From a virus, in the IMG/VR virus record IMGVR_UViG_3300042261_000798, positions 1-28,420 of that record: a stretch of DNA of 28,420 nt. One strand, given 5' to 3'. Position 1 is the stretch's first letter; the number at the start of each line of letters is the position of its first letter. Shown here in pieces: positions 7,070 to 14,350 of this stretch. The notes beneath the pieces were generated by a model, which was not told the DNA's origin, ran no database searches, and saw only the letters and a list, made by a program, of their open reading frames with translations. Both the position numbers and the translations under genes were made by a program.

Positions 7070-9346
7070 ATGAATGAAATTAAAAATAAGTTTAATAAAT
7101 TAATTAGTGAGGCTTTTAATACAGCCTCGTTAAAAAATATCCCTCCAGTTCAAGTAACTAAAGTAACTAAAGTAACTGAAGAAACTCCAAGTGACTCAAA
7201 GGAATTAAAGACCCATAGGACTTTTATGGGTGAATTAAGTGAGTTAATTTTTCCCCTTTGTGTAACTGATTATTTTGTAACTAATAAAACTACTTCTGAG
7301 GATATTTTTAATGCTATTGAGCATATTAATTTAACTAAAGAAAAGCAATTTGTATTATTTGATAGTGAAGTTAGTGAAGTAAGTCCTCTTTTTCTTAGTA
7401 AAAGTGAAGATTTTAAGGCAAGAATTGCTGCTAGTAGAAAAGAAAAAGAGGTTAAAGTAAGTGACTCTGAACCATCTATTAAAGAATATTCTGAAGCAAA
7501 GTCTGAAGAACTCTTTAAGGAACTTGGAATTAGCTCTGAAGTAACTTTGATTAAGGAAAAAATTCTTAAACATTTCATTAATTTAAATGATATGACTAAA
7601 TCTTCATTAGAAGGTACTGAGGATGTTAGTGGATACACTTTAATTTTCCTTGCACATCAATATCGTTCAAAGCAACATTCGGAAAAGGGTCAAAGAGAAT
7701 CTGATGCCATTAAGTGGTACAGACAGCGTTCAAATGGCATTGCTAAGGAACTTAATAAGCCAGAATTAGCATTTGCGGACACTAAGATAATTAAGCAAGG
7801 TAGAGGTGGTGTGTCGGTTGCTATAAGGTTCATAATTGTTCCACACGGAACTTTAAACGAAGAGACAAGCAATAAAGTTGCTTTCAATATGGAAGATAGT
7901 AGCGATAGTTTAAGAATTACATTAAGTGTTGAATATAGTGATAATTTTTTAAACGACTTAATGAGTATCATTGGTAATCATAATCATGAAAAATTTCAAG
8001 AAGTAATTAATATGATTGAGGTTTATTTAGAGAACCTTAAGGATGTACCCGAAATTATTGAGGCTCGCAAATATCTTGAGGATTTAACCTCTAATGGTGA
8101 AATAGATGTTATTGATTTAAAAATCCGTTCGTCTGGATCTATGGGTTCACATGAGGGTGGTCTTATAGGTAACATCAAAAAAGACGCCGACATGAAGATT
8201 ATTGAATTTGATGCATTAAGTCGTAAAGGTATTAAAGACACCAAGGTATTTAGTTTCTCATTAAAAGCGAGTGACCGTAAGGATGTTGGTACTATTCAAT
8301 TTAATGAAAAATGGAAGGCAGAATTAACTTGGGTGTTTGATTTATGCGACTTAAATTTCGATAAATTGAATTGGGACAGACATATTACTAGCGGTGATTC
8401 TGATTCTATCATGAAGAATATGAAAAGTTACTTTATATCAATTCAAAAATCCGAGAATGAAAAACTCGTTAAGTTTATGTTCGCTTTATTAGATTTATTT
8501 GCTCATGGACATGAGGATTCAACTTTAATATCAATCTCTCAATCTCGTAAGGATATGAAGGTTTATAGTACCTTAATTTCGGAATATATTCGCGCTAGAA
8601 AAATATTCGTATCTGTGTTGGATATGAACGATCCATCCAGTGTTGATACATATTACAAAAGGGTTGAAAAGAGAAAGGGTGAGGCAAAACGTGGTAGAAA
8701 ACCAAGTCAAGACATCCAGCAGTTCCTTTTGCAATTAACCGACGAATCAGATGATAGTTTTGGGGTTCTTAGATTAGTCCAGGCACATTCAAGAAGAAGT
8801 GCGGCTAAAATGGATGAGGGCAGAGGTCGCCCAGCAGCCGAGGTGGTATTCAACCCCTACAAAATAGTGATTGATGATGAACTTGATGATTTATGTAAGA
8901 AACTTTCAGAAGACTTAAAGGATGAAACCCGCAGAAAGTGCTGGTCAATCAATAGAATCTTTAGAAGAGTTTTCTTAATGGATAAGTTAGTCATCAAAAA
9001 TGAAAATAACTCAAAGTTACTTGGGCAGTATAAAGAAATCATCCAAAGTTTTGAAAGTCTCTTAAAACACTATAGTCACGACGATGCTTTACATGATGAT
9101 GAAATTGATTATAGTCTTATTGAAAGAATTAAACAAGAACAGACTTTCAATCTTCCTGACCATTATTCGGGCGAGTATGCTCAAATCAGAGAATATATGA
9201 TTAATGCAAAGAAACTTGACGATGAAAACAAAGGACAACTTGCACTCTTTTATGGAACGGTTCTTGTATATGCTCGCCAGAAGTGTCTTAAAGTTATTCA
9301 ACAGATAGAGAATTTGTCATCTCAACAATTGAATCAATCTCCGTAA
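7070..9346 (+). CDS. Orphan 758-residue protein, possible nuclease-like core
   Basis: I do not recognise this family. The N-terminal 180 residues are charged and low in complexity, with a VTKVTKVTEE repeat near 29-38. A central region has GSMGSHEGGLIGNIKKDADMK (356-376), then FSFSLKAS (394-401) and TIQF (408-411). A D followed by S-L-K and an I-Q motif is the layout of some PD-(D/E)xK restriction-like domains, with S replacing the usual acidic residue. Two AT-hook-like motifs follow: KRGRKP (540-545) and RGRPAA (585-590). The C-terminus is helical. It has its own late octamer 20 bases upstream but no AGG-type ribosome binding site. The 3' end overlaps gene 46 tail-to-tail by 53 bases. A DNA-binding virion or late nuclease is a guess. 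Confidence 0.85.
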   Translation: MNEIKNKFNKLISEAFNTASLKNIPPVQVTKVTKVTEETPSDSKELKTHRTFMGELSELIFPLCVTDYFVTNKTTSEDIFNAIEHINLTKEKQFVLFDSEVSEVSPLFLSKSEDFKARIAASRKEKEVKVSDSEPSIKEYSEAKSEELFKELGISSEVTLIKEKILKHFINLNDMTKSSLEGTEDVSGYTLIFLAHQYRSKQHSEKGQRESDAIKWYRQRSNGIAKELNKPELAFADTKIIKQGRGGVSVAIRFIIVPHGTLNEETSNKVAFNMEDSSDSLRITLSVEYSDNFLNDLMSIIGNHNHEKFQEVINMIEVYLENLKDVPEIIEARKYLEDLTSNGEIDVIDLKIRSSGSMGSHEGGLIGNIKKDADMKIIEFDALSRKGIKDTKVFSFSLKASDRKDVGTIQFNEKWKAELTWVFDLCDLNFDKLNWDRHITSGDSDSIMKNMKSYFISIQKSENEKLVKFMFALLDLFAHGHEDSTLISISQSRKDMKVYSTLISEYIRARKIFVSVLDMNDPSSVDTYYKRVEKRKGEAKRGRKPSQDIQQFLLQLTDESDDSFGVLRLVQAHSRRSAAKMDEGRGRPAAEVVFNPYKIVIDDELDDLCKKLSEDLKDETRRKCWSINRIFRRVFLMDKLVIKNENNSKLLGQYKEIIQSFESLLKHYSHDDALHDDEIDYSLIERIKQEQTFNLPDHYSGEYAQIREYMINAKKLDDENKGQLALFYGTVLVYARQKCLKVIQQIENLSSQQLNQSP

Positions 9347-11114
9347 AGTTATTTCTTTTTACTAGGTTGATAAGTCTATCAAAAGATTCTCCAGCGATTT
9401 CTTTGCGATGGGTAATTATATAAATGCACTTATCTGGGTAGGACTTCTTAAACCCAACCTTTAAGAACTCAAGGAAGTTTTCAACACCCTCCGAATCCAT
9501 GGAGGTATCAAGAACTTCGTCAAGCACGAGGATATTGGTTTCAATTGAATTTTGCATTCTAGAAATATCCATAAGTGCCAAAAGAACACTTAAGTCTAAT
9601 CTCTTCTTTTCGCCGCTTGAGAAAGAGTTATAAGGTCTTTCTTCGCGGTTTCTTGAAAGGATTTTCTCTTCAAGATTCATATTAAAAGCTAATGTATATT
9701 CAGACCCCATAATCTTAAGATATTCATTTACCTTGCTATTAAGGATAGGAAGAATCCTTGAAACAACAAACTTACGAAGACCCTCTTCGCCAAGTATTTG
9801 ACGAACGGTAGTATAGTGTCTTAATGCATTTGATGCACTATTAAGTTTTTCTTCATCTTGCTTTGCCTTAACTTCAAGAGCTTTAACATCATCTTCGGAT
9901 ACACCACCTTGCTCAATTTTTCTATTAATCTCATTATCTAATTCTGTTTTCTTATGAGAAACTTTTAATTTATCCATTTCAATAGATTTAGTAAAGGACT
10001 CTAAATGTCTAAAGTATTCATTTATTAATCCAAGTTTCTGTTCAAATGCGGTTTTCTCTTTTACTGCAACGGACCCCTTTTGTTTACGGTCAGTCATAAT
10101 TTCTTGTTGCTTCTGAATATCCGATTTCAACTCACCAATATATTTCTGAATATATGGGTTATCTGATGGGGTATGACAGGTTGGACAGTGTGGGACAGAC
10201 TCAATATGAGATAAAGCCTCTTTAAGTCTGCCTTCTTCGGTTTGGGCAATTCTAATGTCAGTTCTTAAATTAGTAATAAGGGTTTCTTTTTCCTTAATGC
10301 CCTTTTCAGTTTCAAGTTTTTCTTGAGTAGTGTAGGTATCAAGTTTCTTAATTTGTTCTTCGGTATTCTTAATTCTCTCTAATACTTTCGTTATCTCATC
10401 TTGAATGAGTTTTATCTTTCCTTCCTTCTCTGCTTTTTGTCTATTAATAACATCTTGATGTCTTGCTAAAGTGTTCTTAGAAGCCTCAAGGTGTTTTAAT
10501 GTTGATTGAAAAGCAACTTCACAAGCCTTAACATCGGTTTTAAGGTCTAGGTGACGGTTCTTTGCCAAGTCAGACATTCTTCCATAGATAGCGGAGGAAA
10601 GAACATTCTCAATAACTTCTCTTTTCTTTGCTGCTTCCATATCAAGGAAGGGAACGGATGAATTAACATTAAGAACAATGATGTTATTAAAGCATGTATG
10701 ATTAATACCGATTTTCTTTTCAAGCCACTCTTGGTTTCGTCCATTGGCATCAAACTTCTTTAATTCTTCGTCTTCACCGACATAGATTTTAAGGTCATTT
10801 GGTTTAATCGTTCTAACAACTTTAATTCTCTCACCATCAATCCTAAAGATAACCGTGACAGCACAATCTTTTTTGTTTATTTTATTAACAAGTTCCCCGA
10901 GGATAACTTTACCACCTCTTAAAACTTTACCGTAAATACCAAATGAAAGCGAATCTACAATCATTACCGACTTACCACATCCATTCCTAGATCCAGAACT
11001 TTCAACTTTACCAGTAACAATATTAATACCTGTTTTATAATCAAAAGTGACTTCGGCATTACCGAAGCTCATGAAGTTTTTTATAGAAACACTTTCAAAT
11101 ATTATTTTAGCCAT
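9294..11114 (-). CDS. 46: gp46 recombination nuclease subunit (Rad50/SbcC-like)
   Basis: The ATPase subunit of the gp46-gp47 complex, which resects DNA ends for recombination-dependent replication and takes part in host DNA breakdown. It has 606 residues (T4: 560). The Walker A motif is GSRNGCGKS (41-49). Long coiled coils (about 200-300 and 330-430) flank a zinc hook CPTC (310-313). The ABC signature SSGEKKRLDLS and Walker B ILVLDEVLD lie near 510 and 545, followed by the switch histidine in ITHRKE. It overlaps gene 47 by eight bases. Its 3' end is overlapped by the convergent 758-residue gene. Confidence 0.97.
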   Translation of the reverse strand: MAKIIFESVSIKNFMSFGNAEVTFDYKTGINIVTGKVESSGSRNGCGKSVMIVDSLSFGIYGKVLRGGKVILGELVNKINKKDCAVTVIFRIDGERIKVVRTIKPNDLKIYVGEDEELKKFDANGRNQEWLEKKIGINHTCFNNIIVLNVNSSVPFLDMEAAKKREVIENVLSSAIYGRMSDLAKNRHLDLKTDVKACEVAFQSTLKHLEASKNTLARHQDVINRQKAEKEGKIKLIQDEITKVLERIKNTEEQIKKLDTYTTQEKLETEKGIKEKETLITNLRTDIRIAQTEEGRLKEALSHIESVPHCPTCHTPSDNPYIQKYIGELKSDIQKQQEIMTDRKQKGSVAVKEKTAFEQKLGLINEYFRHLESFTKSIEMDKLKVSHKKTELDNEINRKIEQGGVSEDDVKALEVKAKQDEEKLNSASNALRHYTTVRQILGEEGLRKFVVSRILPILNSKVNEYLKIMGSEYTLAFNMNLEEKILSRNREERPYNSFSSGEKKRLDLSVLLALMDISRMQNSIETNILVLDEVLDTSMDSEGVENFLEFLKVGFKKSYPDKCIYIITHRKEIAGESFDRLINLVKRNNFTEIDSIVEMTNSLSVE

Positions 11115-12222
11115 TGTCTTCCTTTATTGATAACTGATATAATTCTGTAAGTATAGTTTTAAGATTATTTTTGTCAATACCTTCTTCCTCAACAAGAACG
11201 GAATTAACATATTCATTCATAAATCCTAAAGAATCGGTTGCCTTACCAACTGAATGTTGATGCTTCTCAAGAAGTTGTTTGGCTTCATCAGTTTCAGCTA
11301 TATCCTCAATAACTTGGTTATCTATTTCAAGCTTTATTGGTTGTAAAGATTCAACTTTTTGAATCAATTTAATAAGAGATGATTCTTGAACCTTTCTTTC
11401 AATAATAAGTTTAACGAAATTACCCTTCGCTTGTTTTATTTTCTCAACATCCTTATTAACGAAATCCTCAACCGTTAACTTAATGAATTTTGGTGAATCC
11501 TCGTTTGGAATAAAAGTAGTTTCGTTTGTATCAACATCGTAGATGTGAATACCCTTTATATCCCCGTAGTCACCCCATGTTAATTGATATGGGCAACCTA
11601 AGTAACTAATTCTTCCATCTGTTGATGTATTTCTAATATGGAAATGTCCAGAGAAAACACGTTTAAAATTCTTAAAAGTACCTTGTGTTACTCCGTGTTC
11701 AGCGGGATACCCTCTTTGCATCTCAAACCCATTAATTTCAAAATGCCCTAAGCAGAGGTCATATTTAGTCTCACCAGAAGAAAACTGCTTGAATTTGACT
11801 TCTGCCTCGCTCTCTGGGGATAACCAAGGGAACATGATAACCTTTTTGGTCCCTATAGTCTCTTCGGTTACTTTATCAATAATAGTGACATTAACATATT
11901 CTCTCAAAGCTTCAATTGAGTTAACATCAATTCTATTATGATAATATTGATCATGGTTTCCAACGAGAATCTTCCATTTAACTTGAGGAAGTTCTTTTTG
12001 ATACCAACGGAACACAGCGAGAACCGAATTTAAAGTTCTAACATTAATATTATTTCTATTATCAAAAAGATCACCTAATATTCTCATATCGGTGATCTTC
12101 TGCTCCTTTATAACTTTGTAAAGGGTTTTATAGAAAAATTCGTCAATAATCGCAAGATATTTTTCACTATTAGTTTTACAACCATAATGAATATCTGAAA
12201 TTAAGCCTATCTTATGGGACAT
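11107..12222 (-). CDS. 47: gp47 recombination nuclease subunit (Mre11/SbcD-like)
   Basis: The metallophosphoesterase partner of gp46. At 371 residues it is close to T4 gp47 (339). The phosphoesterase motifs are present in order: ISDIHYG (8-14), GDLFDNR (about 50-56), GNHDQ (about 93-97), and GHFHIRN (about 196-202). The C-terminal part is helical and would bind the gp46 coiled-coil base. AGGAG lies seven bases before ATG. The gene leads gene 46 with an eight-base overlap, so the two subunits are translationally coupled. A possible promoter is present in the 55-base gap behind gene 55. Confidence 0.96.
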   Translation of the reverse strand: MSHKIGLISDIHYGCKTNSEKYLAIIDEFFYKTLYKVIKEQKITDMRILGDLFDNRNNINVRTLNSVLAVFRWYQKELPQVKWKILVGNHDQYYHNRIDVNSIEALREYVNVTIIDKVTEETIGTKKVIMFPWLSPESEAEVKFKQFSSGETKYDLCLGHFEINGFEMQRGYPAEHGVTQGTFKNFKRVFSGHFHIRNTSTDGRISYLGCPYQLTWGDYGDIKGIHIYDVDTNETTFIPNEDSPKFIKLTVEDFVNKDVEKIKQAKGNFVKLIIERKVQESSLIKLIQKVESLQPIKLEIDNQVIEDIAETDEAKQLLEKHQHSVGKATDSLGFMNEYVNSVLVEEEGIDKNNLKTILTELYQLSIKEDNG

Positions 12223-12277
12223 ATCAACTCCTATCCCATATATTTTACTTAACTTTAATGAATGTTAAACACCAAAC
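12223..12277 (-). promoter_or_regulatory. Possible promoter of 47-46
   Basis: On the minus strand TTAACA (12268 to 12263) is followed after 15 bases by TAAAAT (12247 to 12242). It resembles the other sigma-70-like sites here but has a spacer one base shorter. Weak support. Confidence 0.3.
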
Positions 12278-12733
12278 TTAATCGTCAATATTCATATTAT
12301 CAAAAACAGAAATTTTTGGTGGGCTACCATCAGTTCTTTGCTGATTTTTAATGAGAGCATCTTTAATAAATGAATGTTTCTTCTCTCTATTAATAGATTG
12401 CAAGAAAGCATTATGAATGATAGTGGTACAATAGGCGAATGCATCGCTGCCTTTGAGAATATTAAAGCTCTTTGAATACTTCAATAAAAACAAAAGTGCA
12501 TCTGATTTCATCTCATCAATGTATGTGTAATTTTTAAAGCTGGCACCTGATGCATAATGATCAACATGTTTTTTAAAAAGTTCCCCGAGTTTTTCGGAGG
12601 CAATACCCGACTTGATATAATTCTGCAATTCTACAGTATATTCCTTCTTATCAATGTAATATCTGGATTTTTCCGCAATAGGGCGTTTCTTCCTAATTTG
12701 ATTTGTTATTCTTGGACCTTGTTTTTTTGGCAT
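12278..12733 (-). CDS. 55: gp55 late sigma factor
   Basis: gp55 replaces the host sigma factor on RNA polymerase and recognises TATAAATA late promoters. In T4 its activity depends on gp33 and the gp45 clamp. The protein has 151 residues (T4: 185). The core FKNYTYIDEMKSDALLFLLK, then AFAYCTTIIHNAFLQSINRE (about 64-118), matches the sigma region-2-like part of T4 gp55 (YTQSWKQEMIADGI, then AYITQACFNAFVQRIKKE). The C-terminal tail (KISVFDNMNIDD) may serve as a clamp-binding end, as in T4, but the match is loose. AGAGG precedes ATG. It lies upstream of 47-46 on the same strand and is divergent from a glycosyltransferase gene. The many TATAAATA octamers in this window support the call. Confidence 0.88.
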   Translation of the reverse strand: MPKKQGPRITNQIRKKRPIAEKSRYYIDKKEYTVELQNYIKSGIASEKLGELFKKHVDHYASGASFKNYTYIDEMKSDALLFLLKYSKSFNILKGSDAFAYCTTIIHNAFLQSINREKKHSFIKDALIKNQQRTDGSPPKISVFDNMNIDD

Positions 12734-12761
12734 AAAACCTCTTTCTATCCAATTTTTTGGA

Positions 12762-12781
12762 GTTATAATTTAAATTATAAC
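12762..12781. promoter_or_regulatory. Perfect 20-base palindrome between divergent genes
   Basis: GTTATAATTTAAATTATAAC reads identically on both strands and carries a TATAAT box in each direction. It lies between gene 55 (minus) and a glycosyltransferase gene (plus), 28 bases from each start. Another TATAAT is at 12783-12788. It could be a pair of overlapping -10 boxes, an operator, or both. Confidence 0.5.
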
Positions 12782-12808
12782 ATATAATATAACTTATAGA
12801 GGAACTTT

Positions 12809-13900
12809 ATGTCACTAGAACAAGCTCAAAAAGATTTACCGAAGATGTTTAAATCCCCAAATAAGAACCCACCTTCTGTGATTATTAACTATCCGTCCGA
12901 TAAAAACGGATGTGGGTATTATCGAAGTATAATGCCTTTTAGCTATTTAATGTCAAAAGATAACTTTGATAGCCCATTTTTGTATGGATTTAATTTTGAT
13001 GTTAATTTTATACAGAGAGCAAAATGGATTAGATTTCAACGTCAAGTAACCGAAGCTCAAAAAGCCATTTTCACTGAATATAGAAATATAATTAAAAAGC
13101 ACAATTTTCAAACTAAACTAACATATGATATTGACGATTTAGTTCACGAAATTGAGGAATGCAATGTCCCTGCCTATCAATATTACACAGAAACAAGAAA
13201 AAAGAATCTCATAGATTTATTTAATTTATCTGATTTGGTTACTTTCAGTACCCAATTTTTAAAGGATTATTATGAAGAACGCTATGGTATCAAACACTCA
13301 AAAGTCATTCCCAACTTCCTTCCTAAATGGCTTTGGAACGGCTGCGGTCAGCGTGATAAGTATAATAAAGGCAAAAACGGAAAGCTTAGAATCCTTTGGA
13401 CGGGATCTGCGTCTCATATTGGTAAGGGTGGCGATATGGAGTTCCTATTGCCTCTCATTAATAAGACTATAAATGAATTTGAATGGTTGTTCCTTGGAAC
13501 TTGTCCACCATCTTTACTTGGTAAGGTCCAGTTCTATGATTGGGAAGAGTTTTATACATATCCAAGACATTTAGATTCAGTTGATGCTGATGTTGGCATC
13601 GTGCCAGTTAAAGACCACATTTTCAACCTCGCTAAATCGGATTTAAAACTTTTAGAATACTCCGCAGTTGGATTGCCTTCAGTATGCTCATCCATTGGTG
13701 ACGGTATGGGTCCATATGATCTAGTTCCTAATTCCACTGTGGTTAAAAATAATATTGACGATTGGTATCAAGCCTTAAAGGCACTTGAAAAGGACCATAA
13801 TTTAAGAAAAAAGACTTTAGAAGCTGGTCGTACAGAACTCAATAGGCGTTGGTTAGACAACCCAGAAAATTGGGGTCTTTATTCCTCGCTTTACATGTGA
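12809..13900 (+). CDS. GT-B fold (GT4-like) glycosyltransferase
   Basis: A 363-residue glycosyltransferase of the two-Rossmann-domain type. The N-terminal acceptor domain includes DKNGCGYYRS (31-40), a form common in phage GT4-like enzymes. TKLTYDIDDLVHEI (about 102-115) and SDLVTFSTQFLKDYY (141-155) follow. The C-terminal donor domain begins at LRILWTGSASHIGKGGD (193-209), and the nucleotide-sugar site is SDLKLLEYSAVGLPSV (277-292), with E283 in the expected place. GAGG lies before ATG. The donor and acceptor are unknown. With the GT-A enzyme and the deoxysugar genes it suggests a phage glycosylation route. The promoter of the next gene begins inside its last codons. Confidence 0.85.
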   Translation: MSLEQAQKDLPKMFKSPNKNPPSVIINYPSDKNGCGYYRSIMPFSYLMSKDNFDSPFLYGFNFDVNFIQRAKWIRFQRQVTEAQKAIFTEYRNIIKKHNFQTKLTYDIDDLVHEIEECNVPAYQYYTETRKKNLIDLFNLSDLVTFSTQFLKDYYEERYGIKHSKVIPNFLPKWLWNGCGQRDKYNKGKNGKLRILWTGSASHIGKGGDMEFLLPLINKTINEFEWLFLGTCPPSLLGKVQFYDWEEFYTYPRHLDSVDADVGIVPVKDHIFNLAKSDLKLLEYSAVGLPSVCSSIGDGMGPYDLVPNSTVVKNNIDDWYQALKALEKDHNLRKKTLEAGRTELNRRWLDNPENWGLYSSLYM

Positions 13901-13917
13901 AATCTTGGACATACAAT
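13890..13917 (+). promoter_or_regulatory. Sigma-70-like promoter for the 103-residue gene
   Basis: TTTACA (13890-13895), 16-base spacer, TACAAT (13912-13917). The -35 box lies inside the end of the glycosyltransferase gene. RNA would start just before AAGGAG at 13927. Confidence 0.55.
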
Positions 13918-13939
13918 TTCCAACATAAGGAGATTACAA

Positions 13940-14251
13940 ATGCCTAATAAAGTTCCCAAAGAGGACAAAGTTCCTAAGCCAAAGATGCTCTTCAAGCTCG
14001 TTATTGAGATGTATGATAACGGTCATGTTGGCAAGGATATGACGGAGTATCGTCTTGATGAAGAAATTCAAAAGCGTCGTCGTTTCAACCATGAGACTTC
14101 AAGTGACTTCCGTGAGGCTATTCGTGCAGAGTTAGCACAAAATGATGATGTCCTCGCAAGAGACATCCTTATTAGTCTTGGTATTGATCCAAAGGTCTTT
14201 GCTCAAAAGACATTGAATCTTCCAGTGACGAATCCAGAAGAGACAAAGTAA
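13940..14251 (+). CDS. Small charged protein, solitary gene, unknown function
   Basis: A 103-residue soluble protein with a K/P-rich start, a basic patch (EIQKRRRFNHE) and a helical C-terminus ending in NPEETK. No family recognised; it does not resemble T4 RegA in the parts I can compare. It has AAGGAG eight bases before ATG, its own sigma-70-like promoter and a strong terminator directly after it, so it is probably a separate short transcript. Its codons favour CGT for arginine and AAG for lysine more than its neighbours do, which hints at high expression. Confidence 0.75.
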   Translation: MPNKVPKEDKVPKPKMLFKLVIEMYDNGHVGKDMTEYRLDEEIQKRRRFNHETSSDFREAIRAELAQNDDVLARDILISLGIDPKVFAQKTLNLPVTNPEETK

Positions 14252-14263
14252 CTGTCTAAGTGC

Positions 14264-14271
14264 TATAAATA
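14264..14271 (+). promoter_or_regulatory. Late octamer abutting a terminator
   Basis: An exact TATAAATA whose last base is the first base of the terminator stem. If used, RNA would start about 14277, inside the left arm, leaving only seven of thirteen stem pairs. That could let late RNA escape the terminator and reach the polymerase gene. It may also be a chance match. Confidence 0.35.
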
Positions 14272-14310
14272 ACCCCACTTAAGATTCAACCCTTAAGTGG
14301 GGTTTCTTTG
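14271..14310 (+). terminator. Rho-independent terminator before the polymerase gene
   Basis: A perfect 13-base-pair stem (AACCCCACTTAAG with CTTAAGTGGGGTT, 14271-14283 and 14292-14304) with an eight-base loop, followed by a T-rich tract (TTTCTTTG). It closes the 103-residue gene. Confidence 0.9.
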
Positions 14311-14335
14311 TCTAAGGAACCCTGTATATTATTAC
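14308..14335 (+). promoter_or_regulatory. Sigma-70-like promoter for DNA polymerase
   Basis: TTGTCT (14308-14313), 16-base spacer, TATTAC (14330-14335). It begins in the T tract of the terminator, and GGAG with ATG at 14351 follows. The -35 is the same as that of uvsX. Confidence 0.5.
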
Positions 14336-14350
14336 ACTGGAGATAACTGA

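Noticed and set aside
7270-9301. Several minus-strand frames opposite the 758-residue gene
   Set aside because: None has a ribosome binding site or promoter, and they lie wholly within a long open plus-strand gene.
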